Source: SZUA-584 sp040768905 (GTDB lineage: Bacteria; Bacillota; Clostridia; Christensenellales; SZUA-584). Taken from it: a DNA stretch of 64,000 nucleotides. Location: assembly GCA_040768905.1 (NCBI GenBank), contig JAXGMA010000001.1, forward strand, positions 1,550,001 through 1,614,000, in the 5' to 3' direction. The translations under genes and the position numbers were made by a program. Of the stretch, positions 32,141 through 40,940 are shown piece by piece (positions within the stretch are counted from its first letter, which is position 1; each line of letters begins with the position of its first letter). The notes below the pieces were generated by a model, which searched no databases, was not told where the DNA came from, and saw only the letters and a list, made by a program, of their open reading frames with translations.

Positions 32141-34447
32141 ATGGACAGTTATACATCGAGAAAAAACTACGAAACTTTTGCAAAAACATGTGTTTATGGC
32201 AATAAAGCATCTTGTGTTTGTGCATGCCCGTTCAATTTTGATGTGCCTTCCTTTATTAAATATATGCAGGAAGGCAATTATAAACTTGCGTATAAACAAT
32301 ACCAATCACAATCGATATTCCCTGGGATAGTCAGCAAGATATGCAATGAGCCGTGTAAAAAAGCATGTGTTAGATGTGACCTTGATGAAAGCATATCCAT
32401 GCGCCTTCTAGAAAAAGCGAGTATTGATTATTCAAATGTTTCGGATCCGCCAAAATTTAATCTGCCGCGCAAGAATAAAAAAATCGCTGTGATTGGTGCG
32501 GGCTTGTGCGGGCTGACATGCGCGACAAAACTCGGATCGAAGAATTACGACGTAACGATATATGAAAAATCAGATAGGATTGGGGGACGGCTATGGCAGC
32601 TTCTTGATCCTGATGAATTCTTATCAGAAATTGCATTTCAGATGAAAAACGCACATTGTGAATATATCATGGAAACCACGATAAATACGCTTGATGACAT
32701 TGAATATGATGCTGCGTTTATAAGCACTGGCAAAGGTGAGAATGATTTTGGCCTAAGAGAAGGATTAAACAAGAACTCTTTCAGCACGGTAAAAAACGGT
32801 GTTTTTATGGGAGGCAACATACTTAGCACTTTGCCTGTTGAGGACATTGCGCATGGAGTAACCGCTGCACATTCCATTGAAAAGTATCTGAAAACAGGAT
32901 TGATGGACGGCATCCCTGAAACTTTTATCTTAAAACAAAGTCAAATAAGGATGGATCTTTCGAGGGTTCCTCCGGCAGCTATTGTGCGGCCGAAATCGGC
33001 AGAAAAATACGAAAAAGAAGAAGCTTTATGTGAGGCAAGCCGATGCCTCAAGTGCAACTGCACGATTTGCAGTGATGGTTGTGAGGTGTTCTCGTTTTTT
33101 AATAAGCCACCAAAATTGATGGTTGGTGATGCTATGGCATCCTTACATACCAAAGCAAGTTTTACCGGACAACAGGCGACCCGCACCATGTCTTCGTGCA
33201 ATCTTTGCGGACTTTGCGGAACGATTTGTCCTGAAAAAATTGATATGGGAAAATTCTTCTACGATTTCAGACAATTTAAATCGGAAGACAAGATGTACCC
33301 TCCCGCGTTTCACGACTTCTTTATCCGGGATATGCATTTTTCGAACAAAGAGGCTTATTTGGTACATACCGCTCCGAGGTACAATAATGCGAGCCACTTG
33401 TTTTTCCCAGGATGCCAGCTAGCGGCAAGCGATCCAAGGTATGTGGAAAAAACGTATAATTACTTGCTTGAAAGAATTCCCGATACTGCATTGATGCTTA
33501 GCTGCTGCGGCGCCCCCGCTGATTGGGCAGCAGAAAAAAAGCTTAACCGTATTGTCATTGATAAGTTTATAGCGGAATGGGAAAAGATGAATAAGCCAAT
33601 TATAATTTATGCCTGTCCTACATGCAAACATCAATTCGAGAGGCATGCTGGCCATGTAAAAGGGACCTCGCTTTATGATATGATAGTGAAAATGGGTTTG
33701 CCCGACGAAACAAAACGGCCAATGAATAATGCATGTGTATTTGATCCATGTTCCAGCCGTTATGATCCGTCAATGCAGCAAAGCGTTCGTAAAATCGCAG
33801 AAAGAGCAAAAGTTAAGTTGAAAGAGCTGCACTATAGTAAAGAAAAAGCGCAGTGCTGCGGTTTCGGCGGTCATATTGTTGCCGCTAATCCAACGCTTTA
33901 TAATATTATTGTTGATAACAGGATTTCGGCTGATGATGAACCTTATATTACCTATTGCACCAATTGCCATGATACTTTTTCGATCAAAGGCAAGACTTGC
34001 TACCACATACTGGACGTTGCGTTTAACTTGAATCAAGCGGACTATGTTCCGCCATCCTTAAGCCAGCGCAGAAAAAACAGGCTGATTGCAAAAAATAACA
34101 TTTTGAAGAAGGTGTTCAACATTCATATGGAAGAAACGAAAGACTATAAGGAAGATATGACGGTTATAATTTCAGAAGACTTGATCAAAAAAATGAACGA
34201 TGGGCTGATACTGTATGAGGATGTATATAGCACCATTGCGCACTGCGAAGAAACCGGAAACAAACTGAAAGATACGCAAAGCGGGTTTTATATTGGGCAC
34301 TTGCGTATTGGGCTGATTACATATTGGGTTGAATACTTTATCGAAGATGACAAATATATACTGAAGAATGTCTATTCTCACAGGGTTCAGATTGTTGAAC
34401 AATCTCATAATTATATTCAAAATCGCGACGGAGGGAATAATGAATGA
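32141..34447 (+). CDS. Pyridine nucleotide-disulfide oxidoreductase / dicluster Fe-S fusion protein
   Basis: 768 residues from the ATG at 32141; TTG 32114 is in frame but lies inside the hairpin. Domains in order: a GltD-like Fe-S N-terminus (CVCACPFNFDVPSF, CNEPCKKACVRCDLD); an FAD-binding Rossmann domain (AVIGAGLCGLTCATKL, GGR); Cys-rich SRCLKCNCTICSDGC; a ferredoxin-type CNLCGLCGTICP; and an HdrD-like part with two CCG-type motifs (SCCGAPADWAAE and CCGFGGHIVAANP). The last ~130 residues are an unrecognised domain. It may transfer electrons between NAD(P)H, flavin and thiols or the Mo enzyme. The same gene pairing occurs around the Desulfovibrio enzyme (from memory, DVU1558). Confidence 0.85.
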   Translation: MDSYTSRKNYETFAKTCVYGNKASCVCACPFNFDVPSFIKYMQEGNYKLAYKQYQSQSIFPGIVSKICNEPCKKACVRCDLDESISMRLLEKASIDYSNVSDPPKFNLPRKNKKIAVIGAGLCGLTCATKLGSKNYDVTIYEKSDRIGGRLWQLLDPDEFLSEIAFQMKNAHCEYIMETTINTLDDIEYDAAFISTGKGENDFGLREGLNKNSFSTVKNGVFMGGNILSTLPVEDIAHGVTAAHSIEKYLKTGLMDGIPETFILKQSQIRMDLSRVPPAAIVRPKSAEKYEKEEALCEASRCLKCNCTICSDGCEVFSFFNKPPKLMVGDAMASLHTKASFTGQQATRTMSSCNLCGLCGTICPEKIDMGKFFYDFRQFKSEDKMYPPAFHDFFIRDMHFSNKEAYLVHTAPRYNNASHLFFPGCQLAASDPRYVEKTYNYLLERIPDTALMLSCCGAPADWAAEKKLNRIVIDKFIAEWEKMNKPIIIYACPTCKHQFERHAGHVKGTSLYDMIVKMGLPDETKRPMNNACVFDPCSSRYDPSMQQSVRKIAERAKVKLKELHYSKEKAQCCGFGGHIVAANPTLYNIIVDNRISADDEPYITYCTNCHDTFSIKGKTCYHILDVAFNLNQADYVPPSLSQRRKNRLIAKNNILKKVFNIHMEETKDYKEDMTVIISEDLIKKMNDGLILYEDVYSTIAHCEETGNKLKDTQSGFYIGHLRIGLITYWVEYFIEDDKYILKNVYSHRVQIVEQSHNYIQNRDGGNNE

Positions 34448-34826
34448 TATAGCCGAACGGGTTCTCGATCTTTCTTCACAAGGTTTATGTTGTTCACAAA
34501 TATTAATGCAGATTATTGGGCTTGAGGTAAGAGGCAAAGAGAATGCTGAACTTATTAAAGCAATGGAAGGGCTTGGGTACGGAATGTACGGGCAGTTTTC
34601 ATGCGGAGCCTTATCCGGTGCAGCTTGTGCACTTTCTTTACATTCAAAGAGTAAAGCGGAAACCGTGGCTCTATGCAATCGGCTTACCGATTGGTTTAAG
34701 GAAACATATGGGGGCACCGAGTGCAGTGATATTCTTGGAAAGGGCTGTCCGCCTACATCGAAGTGTACAGAGATCATTATGCAAACAACTGAGAAGTGTT
34801 TTGAATTAACGGAAGGTGAATTGTGA
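34440..34826 (+). CDS. C-GCAxxG-C-C family redox protein
   Basis: 128 residues from ATG 34440, with GGAGGG upstream, overlapping the previous gene by 8 bases. The characteristic Cys pattern is present: GLCCSQ near the N-terminus, FSCGALSGAACAL in the middle and SDILGKGCPPTSKC towards the end. These proteins are thought to be redox-active and are found with Fe-S and molybdenum systems, but no activity is established. The context in the Mop operon resembles the Desulfovibrio DVU1555-type protein. Confidence 0.85.
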   Translation: MNDIAERVLDLSSQGLCCSQILMQIIGLEVRGKENAELIKAMEGLGYGMYGQFSCGALSGAACALSLHSKSKAETVALCNRLTDWFKETYGGTECSDILGKGCPPTSKCTEIIMQTTEKCFELTEGEL

Positions 34827-35008
34827 AAGGGATTGTCTGTGTAAAATGCGATGTTACGCTGGAAAAAGAACGAACAAATTTTCAATACCTGAATCATGAA
34901 ATGCATGCTGATGTATTAAAATGTCCGTCCTGTGGGCAAGTTTATTTATCGGAAGAAATGGTCAAGGACAGGATCGTTAAAGTGGAAACAAGCTTGGAGG
35001 ACAAATAG
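34823..35008 (+). CDS. Small zinc-ribbon-like redox protein (CLJU_RS11820/DVU_1557 type)
   Basis: 61 residues, GTG start overlapping the previous stop (GTGA). Two CxxC pairs, CVKC near the N-terminus and CPSC in the middle, make a rubredoxin- or zinc-ribbon-like knuckle; LKCPSCGQVYLSEE is distinctive. The family occurs almost only inside these aldehyde oxidoreductase maturation clusters. It probably carries a metal or electrons to the maturing enzyme; this is inference. Confidence 0.8.
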   Translation: MKGIVCVKCDVTLEKERTNFQYLNHEMHADVLKCPSCGQVYLSEEMVKDRIVKVETSLEDK

Positions 35009-35011
35009 ATA

Positions 35012-35326
35012 TTGGGATTTATACGAATGCAGCTGTCCGCCGGTTATTTCGATGGCAGCATGTGCAAGAAGGATTTGATGTTTGAGCATGCTGATGCTTA
35101 TAAGGCAGTACTTAAGCCGGTAGGTTTTGTGCGCTTTGCACATATACCGAGAATCAAATGCGGTTTGGCCACCCTGCCCTTATTAAGGTATTTGCGACGT
35201 ATTATTGAACACCTCTCAGTTAGGATTTTTGAAGTCAACATCAATAACCGCGAAAAGGTGCGTGACGAAGTGGCAGGATTATTGCAAGAGGCATTTCATC
35301 CGCACGCGCAAAAAGGACTACCATGA
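35012..35326 (+). CDS. Unknown protein of the Mop operon
   Basis: Up to 104 residues from TTG 35012, with GGAGG 11 bases upstream; ATG 35027 is an alternative. It ends in an ATGA overlap with the next gene, which supports that it is really translated. The sequence has one Cys near the start (GSMCKKD), another in the middle (RIKCGLATLP), then a basic helix (LLRYLRRIIEHLSVRIFEV). No family is recognised. The short length and position suggest an accessory or adaptor protein. Confidence 0.5.
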   Translation: MGFIRMQLSAGYFDGSMCKKDLMFEHADAYKAVLKPVGFVRFAHIPRIKCGLATLPLLRYLRRIIEHLSVRIFEVNINNREKVRDEVAGLLQEAFHPHAQKGLP

Positions 35327-36453
35327 GAAAGCGGTTCGCTGCGATTATCCTTGCAGCAGGGTATTCTTCCAGGATGAAAGCTCTCAAAGCAACGCTGCCC
35401 TTTGGCGATAAAACAGTTATCAGTCGGCAAGTAGAATGTTTTTTCAATGCTGACATCAGCGATGTATTTGTCGTTGTTGGATATCAGGCGAAACGTATTA
35501 AAGATGTCTTACATAATTTTCCGGTATGCTTTGTTGCAAACGAGAACTTTCACCAAGGTATGTTTAGCTCGGTTCAAGCTGGAGTAAAAGCAATTGATTC
35601 CAGTGTTTACAAGGGGGTTTTTTTATCGCCAGTTGATTACCCGCTTCTGCAGCCCTATACATTAAGGGAATTGATTGAGAATTTTGATGCGTCTCAGTCA
35701 AAAATCATTTATCCTTGTTATCAGGGCAAAAAAGGGCATCCTCCGTTGTTTTCAGTTGATCTTTTTACGGATATTTTGCAGGCGCAAGTAAGTTGCGGAC
35801 TAAAAATGATATTCGAAAACTATCAATCCCAAGCGCGTTATATAGATATGGGCAATCCCACATGCATAATGGATATGGACACGAAAGAGGAATATATTAG
35901 GGCTATGCAATATTATAAGCAGCGTACAGCACCCGATAGAATGGAGTGCGATTATATTTATAGGCGATATAACGTTCCGGATACAGTGATTGCGCACTGC
36001 AATGCGGTTGCCTTGACTGCAAAAACCATCGTCGAGGCGCTGCATCAAAAGAACAAAAAAATCCATAAGGAGATCGTTTATGCAGCCGGCCTGCTTCATG
36101 ATGTTTCAAAAGGCTTGCCGAATCATGCCCTTAAAGGTGCGATGATACTAAAAAACATGGGTTATCCGCGTGTTGCATCTTGCATCGAAAACCATATGGA
36201 TATCCCGCCAAGTCTGGCTGAAAACATAAGTGAGGAATCGATACTTTATCTTGCCGATAAGATCGTCGATCAGGAGCGTATTGTCAGTTTTCAGGAGCGA
36301 GCATCCCGTATAACTGCAGATATGCCGTATGCAAATAAGGCCATTCAAAGGTTAGAAACAGCAAAAAGAATCAAGGAAAAAATCGAACAGGTTACCGGAA
36401 CAGAATTATATAACCTTATTAATGTCAAAGGAACGGTTCAAGAGCAACCATGA
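35323..36453 (+). CDS. MobA-like nucleotidyltransferase fused to an HD domain
   Basis: 376 residues. Residues 1 to about 195 are a MobA/MocA-type transferase (AAIILAAGYSSRMK, then LSPVDYPLLQPYTL with the metal-binding Asp) that attaches CMP or GMP to molybdopterin. Residues ~215-376 are an HD domain (VYAAGLLHDVSKGLPNHALKG) of the type that hydrolyses nucleotides or phosphates. The fusion is the DVU1551-like NTP transferase of the Desulfovibrio locus. The transferase probably makes the cytosine dinucleotide form used by Mop-type enzymes; the HD part could reverse or proofread this. It overlaps both neighbours by 4 bases. Confidence 0.85.
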   Translation: MRKRFAAIILAAGYSSRMKALKATLPFGDKTVISRQVECFFNADISDVFVVVGYQAKRIKDVLHNFPVCFVANENFHQGMFSSVQAGVKAIDSSVYKGVFLSPVDYPLLQPYTLRELIENFDASQSKIIYPCYQGKKGHPPLFSVDLFTDILQAQVSCGLKMIFENYQSQARYIDMGNPTCIMDMDTKEEYIRAMQYYKQRTAPDRMECDYIYRRYNVPDTVIAHCNAVALTAKTIVEALHQKNKKIHKEIVYAAGLLHDVSKGLPNHALKGAMILKNMGYPRVASCIENHMDIPPSLAENISEESILYLADKIVDQERIVSFQERASRITADMPYANKAIQRLETAKRIKEKIEQVTGTELYNLINVKGTVQEQP

Positions 36454-37088
36454 CTGAAAGATATGTCTTGCTTTTTCGGCATGCGCAAACGTGTCTAAGC
36501 AGCGGCAAAAGACTAATCGGGCAGTACGATGAGGTGTTAAGCAGTACTGGCATCAAAGAGAGCCACCGAATCGGAGAGCTGATAAAGAACTGCCACATAG
36601 ATCATGTGTTTAGCAGCACATTGGCTCGTGCAAAACAGTCGGCTGCAATCATATCCAGTTACATCGGCCAGGAGCCCCAAACTGATGAGGATATGAGCGA
36701 GATCAGCCTTGGAGAGTGGGACGGCCGGTTTATTGAGGACATCAGGAAGTCCTTTCCTGTTGAATATCAAGAGCGCGGCTCTGATATGATAAGATTCCGT
36801 CCGCCAGGCGGTGAGAATTTTATCGATTTGCAAAAAAGAGTTGTTAAATCTTTCAGGAAGATTATGGGAAGTGACGGCAACCTTATTCTTGTCGCTCATG
36901 CTTCTGTTAACAGGATAATACTGCGAGAGATTTTGAATTTTCCAATAGGACATATTTTTCTTATTCATCAGGATTATTCCTGCTGCAACATGTTGATCAA
37001 AAAATCACTTGAAACCTCCGTCAAACTCATAAATGCAGATGCTAAATGTGCTGTAAATAAAATTAAAGAATGGGAGAAAGAACGATGA
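36450..37088 (+). CDS. Histidine phosphatase family protein
   Basis: 212 residues. The catalytic signature is LFRHAQT near the N-terminus (the RHG/RHA motif with the phosphorylated His), supported by Glu in ISLGEWDGR and the second His in LILVAHASVNR. Related enzymes remove phosphate from small molecules such as alpha-ribazole phosphate. In this operon it may act on a cofactor intermediate handled by the transferase/HD protein encoded just before it; this is inference. Overlaps the previous gene by 4 bases. Confidence 0.85.
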   Translation: MTERYVLLFRHAQTCLSSGKRLIGQYDEVLSSTGIKESHRIGELIKNCHIDHVFSSTLARAKQSAAIISSYIGQEPQTDEDMSEISLGEWDGRFIEDIRKSFPVEYQERGSDMIRFRPPGGENFIDLQKRVVKSFRKIMGSDGNLILVAHASVNRIILREILNFPIGHIFLIHQDYSCCNMLIKKSLETSVKLINADAKCAVNKIKEWEKER

Positions 37089-37459
37089 AGATCGCGGTTA
37101 TTTCAGATAAAGCGAGCCTAAACGGATCAATCAATAATTGCTTGTCACATGTTAAAACACTCTTGATTATTGAGATGAATGATGATCCGGAAAGCGCAAA
37201 AATATTAAAAAGCTATAGTCATTCTTTCGAAAAAGACTATGCCCGTATTGCTGTTTCCGAAAATTGCGAGGCAATGATTTGCGGGGTTCTTTCTGCAAGC
37301 GCTTACGCTATTCTTGCAGACCGGCAGATCACAAGATATGACGGATCGGGCATGACTGTGTTTGAGAGCATCCAAAAAATGCAACACTATAGTTTGAATT
37401 GCTTTAACAGTCATGATTATCTTACTGATGAGAAAAAACATACATGTCGTTGTGATTGA
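37085..37459 (+). CDS. NifX/DIMCO-like protein
   Basis: 124 residues from the ATG at 37085 (ATGA overlap with the phosphatase gene). The fold pattern matches the dinitrogenase iron-molybdenum cofactor-binding family (NifX, NifB C-terminus): MKIAVISDKASLNGSI, a middle IEMNDD strand, CEAMICGVLSASAYAILAD and VFESIQKM. Such proteins carry metal clusters. The C-terminus ends in HTCRCD, an extra Cys pair. A role in carrying Mo or a cluster to Mop is plausible but not shown. Confidence 0.65.
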   Translation: MKIAVISDKASLNGSINNCLSHVKTLLIIEMNDDPESAKILKSYSHSFEKDYARIAVSENCEAMICGVLSASAYAILADRQITRYDGSGMTVFESIQKMQHYSLNCFNSHDYLTDEKKHTCRCD

Positions 37460-37480
37460 GGATCTGAACGGTATACATTG

Positions 37481-38209
37481 ATGATGGAAGATGTAAAACT
37501 TTTTGAAAGTGCATTGTTTTCCCAAATAACTGGGGCTTGCGTACGCCCTGGTGGTTTTGCTATAACAAAAAGAGGCATTGAAGCGTGTAAATTTGTTGAC
37601 GGATCAAAGATACTCGACGTAGGATGCGGCAGGGGTGCTGCGGCTGAATTTATTGGGCGCAAATTCGGATATGAATGCACAGGCATCGATCGGTCACGCG
37701 CAATGATTGAAGAGGGCTTGAGCAGAAACAGCGAGCTGAATTTGATCGAGGGGGATGGGCATAAGCTTCCCTTTGCAGAAAGCAGTTTTGATGGGGTTCT
37801 TTTTGAGTGCAGCTTTTCTCTGATGGAGAACAAATTAGCGGTATTAGAAGAAACTAATCGCGTTTTGAAAAAAACAGGGAAACTGATCATTAATGATCTT
37901 TATCTAAAGAAAGGAATATTGGATGAGTCAGCGTGCGTTAAGGGCATCACGTGCATATTGCATGCACTTAATATTGGAGACTTGAGAAATTGGTTAATAA
38001 AATCAGGGTTTGATATTCTCATTTTGGAAGACCACACTCCTAAGCTTAAAGAATTGATGGCTAACATCATTTTGCAATATGGCTCATTGGATTGCTTTTG
38101 GGAGAAGGTTATGGGACTCTCAAACGTTTCTGACAGCATTTGCTCGGCAACACGGGATACAAAGATGGGTTACTTTTTGTTGATTGCACAAAGGATAAAA
38201 AATCATTAG
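37481..38209 (+). CDS. Class I SAM-dependent methyltransferase (TrsM-like)
   Basis: About 242 residues; start at ATG 37481 or 37484. The S-adenosylmethionine-binding motif I is ILDVGCGRGAAAEF, motif II-like FAESSFDGVLFECSF, typical of class I methyltransferases. It is the DVU1556-type methyltransferase that occurs next to the radical SAM protein TrsS in these clusters. The methyl acceptor is unknown; peptide, cofactor or thiol are possible. Upstream gap is 21 bases. Confidence 0.8.
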   Translation: MMEDVKLFESALFSQITGACVRPGGFAITKRGIEACKFVDGSKILDVGCGRGAAAEFIGRKFGYECTGIDRSRAMIEEGLSRNSELNLIEGDGHKLPFAESSFDGVLFECSFSLMENKLAVLEETNRVLKKTGKLIINDLYLKKGILDESACVKGITCILHALNIGDLRNWLIKSGFDILILEDHTPKLKELMANIILQYGSLDCFWEKVMGLSNVSDSICSATRDTKMGYFLLIAQRIKNH

Positions 38210-38257
38210 GATAATGATTTGGCACGAAATGTTTTCTTAAAAAGCGAGGGGTGTGTT

Positions 38258-39607
38258 TTGAACAATTTAACCGGAAGTGTCTTGTCGGATACCGATAGTG
38301 TTTGTCCTGTATGCTTAAAAAGAATTAAGGCGCAACGGGTTCTTGTGGGCGATGATATCTATCTTAAGAAAAGGTGTACAGAACACGGCTTGTTTTCATC
38401 AATAATATGGCGCGGGAATCCGGCATATAATGAGTGGAATCGGGAGAACGAAGAGGTTCGCCCGAAAGTGGCCTTAACGCAAAAGAATAAAGGATGCCCT
38501 TTCGATTGCGGTGTTTGTTCAGAGCATAAGCAACAGGCGTGCTGTGTATTGATCGAAGTAACGACTCAATGCAATCAACATTGTTCGTTTTGTTTTGCGC
38601 ATTCATCAAATGCACATCAGCAGCCTTCTTTTGAAAAGATAAAGGATACCTTGCGTTTCTTAATTGAAATAAGTGAAGATCGTCCGTTCAATATCCAGCT
38701 TTCCGGTGGTGAACCCACTTTAAGGGATGATTTGCCGGAAATTATTTACGCAGCAAAGCAAATGGGTTTTCCGTATGTTCAGCTTAACACTAATGGCCAA
38801 AGATTGGCTTTAGACGAAGAATATCTGAAACGCTTGATTGAATCCGGTTTATCATCAGTTTTTTTGCAGTTTGATGGAACAAATGATGATATATATTTGC
38901 AGCTGAGGGGCAAGCCACTCTTAGATATGAAGAAGCAAGCAATCAATAACTGCGCACGATATAAAGTTGGCGTGGTGCTTGTGCCTACCCTTGTTCCCGG
39001 TATCAATACAGGTAACATTGGCAAAATGATTGATTTTATGCTCAAATCTCTGCCAACAGTCAGGGGGATACATTTTCAGCCGGTCAGCTATTTTGGCAGA
39101 TTCCCTCATGCGCCACATGATAGCGATCGCATCACCTTGCCCGAAGTGATCCAGCAGATAGAATTGCAGACGAAAGGAAGGATCAACCTAACGGATTTAA
39201 AACCGCTGCAATCGGGCTGCACGTTGTGTTCTTTTAAGGGTAGCTTTACACTGATGGAAAACGGCCGTATTGTCTGTACAGAAGAAGAAAAAGTAAGCTG
39301 TAATTGTCAGCAGTCAAAATCGACCATCATTAGAGCGCGCGATTATGTCAAGAATAAATGGATGTTATGGGACGACAATGAAAATCAAGAAAACGAAGAT
39401 TTCAAAGAATGGGATCAATACGTAAGACGATTAAAAGAATACAGTTTTAGCATAACAGGGATGTCATTTCAGGATGCATGGAACCTTGATTTGTCACGCC
39501 TTCAAAAATGCAGTATAAATGTTTTGGACATTGAAAGAAGACGACTGATTCCTTTCTGTGCGTATAATCTTACAGATAATCGGGGCAGGTCACTCTACAG
39601 GAGATAA
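38258..39607 (+). CDS. Radical SAM protein (TrsS-like)
   Basis: 449 residues from TTG 38258, where GAGGGG lies at good distance; TTG 38219 is also in frame. N-terminal CPVC knuckle, a second Cys cluster (CPFDCGVC), then the radical SAM motif CNQHCSFC (Cx3Cx2C) and the GGEPT motif (SGGEPTLRDDLP). C-terminal extra Cys (CTLC, SCNC) could bind an auxiliary Fe-S cluster. In other organisms the first knuckle can carry selenocysteine; here it is Cys. It is the enzyme most likely to make an unusual chemical change in this pathway; the substrate is unknown. Confidence 0.85.
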   Translation: MNNLTGSVLSDTDSVCPVCLKRIKAQRVLVGDDIYLKKRCTEHGLFSSIIWRGNPAYNEWNRENEEVRPKVALTQKNKGCPFDCGVCSEHKQQACCVLIEVTTQCNQHCSFCFAHSSNAHQQPSFEKIKDTLRFLIEISEDRPFNIQLSGGEPTLRDDLPEIIYAAKQMGFPYVQLNTNGQRLALDEEYLKRLIESGLSSVFLQFDGTNDDIYLQLRGKPLLDMKKQAINNCARYKVGVVLVPTLVPGINTGNIGKMIDFMLKSLPTVRGIHFQPVSYFGRFPHAPHDSDRITLPEVIQQIELQTKGRINLTDLKPLQSGCTLCSFKGSFTLMENGRIVCTEEEKVSCNCQQSKSTIIRARDYVKNKWMLWDDNENQENEDFKEWDQYVRRLKEYSFSITGMSFQDAWNLDLSRLQKCSINVLDIERRRLIPFCAYNLTDNRGRSLYRR

Positions 39608-39612
39608 GCCGC

Positions 39613-40935
39613 ATGATCGAAAAGACACCGCTGGAAAATTGGATTCGCACTAGGATTTTTCCGGGCGACAAATTTTTAAGCAGGGATAGGCTTGATGTTT
39701 ATCAGGTTAGCGCCTTAAAAGATTGTATTATTTATGCTGCAAATAATAGCCATTATTATAAAAAACATTTAGCGGGGATAAATGCTGATGATATAAAGGA
39801 TTTACGGGATATCCGCATGCTCCCTTTCATGGATGCGCGTGATATTTGTCATTACGGAAAAAAAATCATCTGTGTTGTGCAGGGTGAGATATCAAGAATC
39901 GTAACGCTTGACACATCGGGGACCACCGGTTCACCGAAACGAATTTATTTTACTCATGAAGATCAAGAGTTGACGATTGATTTTTTTCATTACGGTATGT
40001 CGGTATTTACGCAAAGGCATGACCGCGTTTTGGTTCTTTTACCGGGCGTAAGACCGGGAAGCATTGGGGACCTTTTAAACATCGGACTTAGCCGTATGCA
40101 GGCTGAAACATTGATATTGGGAATCGTTGATGATTTTAGCAAAGCTGAGCAAGTAATAATCGATGAGGAAATTAATGTAATCGTTGGCGTACCCCAGCAG
40201 GTGTTTGCATTGGCAAAGATGAATAAAGCCAAAATAATTAAAGCGAAAGGCTGCCTGCATTCAGTGCTTTTAAGTACAGATTATATTCCCAGCGCAACTG
40301 TTAACTTGATAAATCAAAACTGGGGCTGCAGAGTGTATGAGCATTACGGGATGACTGAAATGGGGCTTGGCGGTGGTGTGTTCTGCAAAGCCATGTATGG
40401 TTACCATATGCGCGAAGCAGACATGCTGTTTGAAATCGTAGATCCGGACACCGGCTTGCCTGTGAAGGATGGATGTTTTGGAGAAGTGGTATTTACGACA
40501 CTCACCAGAAAGGGCATGCCTTTAATAAGATACCGTACCGGTGATATCAGTCGGTTCATAGCCGAACCATGTGCTTGCGGTACAGTGCTCAAAACGATGG
40601 ACAGGGTCCAGTACCGCATTGCTTCAACGATACGTCTTAGAGGCGGACATCTATTGACAATGTCGGAATTGGATGAATGTTTGTTTGGTGTAGAAGGTAT
40701 TATCGACTTTGATGCTGTGCTTACTATGCATGAAAATATGGAAATTCTGGTGCTCAAAGTGAAGATCTCAAACACAATGCTTAAAATCGATGATACAATA
40801 AGGACTGCGCTGCGCAAGTCTGGCTTAAAAGAAATCTTGGCGCGCGGGGAGTTAGCGGTACGAATAGATAGAATGCATCAAAAGGAAACTGACAAAAAGG
40901 GAATAAGAAAAAGAAATATCCTAGACGAAAGGTGA
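39613..40935 (+). CDS. AMP-dependent CoA ligase-like protein (PaaK-like, DVU_1553 type)
   Basis: 440 residues. Adenylate-forming enzyme landmarks: LDTSGTTGSPKRIYF (P-loop-like TSGTTG), VYEHYGMTEMGLGGG, and MPLIRYRTGDISRF with the hinge Asp. It activates a carboxylate as AMP ester and, in relatives, transfers it to CoA. In this operon the carboxylic acid formed by Mop could be a substrate, or the enzyme could activate an intermediate for the radical SAM/methyltransferase pair. AGGAG precedes the ATG, 6 bases past the previous stop. Confidence 0.83.
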   Translation: MIEKTPLENWIRTRIFPGDKFLSRDRLDVYQVSALKDCIIYAANNSHYYKKHLAGINADDIKDLRDIRMLPFMDARDICHYGKKIICVVQGEISRIVTLDTSGTTGSPKRIYFTHEDQELTIDFFHYGMSVFTQRHDRVLVLLPGVRPGSIGDLLNIGLSRMQAETLILGIVDDFSKAEQVIIDEEINVIVGVPQQVFALAKMNKAKIIKAKGCLHSVLLSTDYIPSATVNLINQNWGCRVYEHYGMTEMGLGGGVFCKAMYGYHMREADMLFEIVDPDTGLPVKDGCFGEVVFTTLTRKGMPLIRYRTGDISRFIAEPCACGTVLKTMDRVQYRIASTIRLRGGHLLTMSELDECLFGVEGIIDFDAVLTMHENMEILVLKVKISNTMLKIDDTIRTALRKSGLKEILARGELAVRIDRMHQKETDKKGIRKRNILDER

Positions 40936-40940
40936 GGCGC

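Noticed and set aside
34172..34906. 244-codon minus-strand frame across the end of the Fe-S fusion gene
   Set aside because: Composition is that of a shadow frame, and the plus-strand genes are tightly overlapping with good ribosome sites.
38258..39607. Possible selenocysteine (in-frame TGA) in the radical SAM protein
   Set aside because: The family can be a selenoprotein, but here the N-terminal knuckle is CPVC and no in-frame TGA interrupts the gene.
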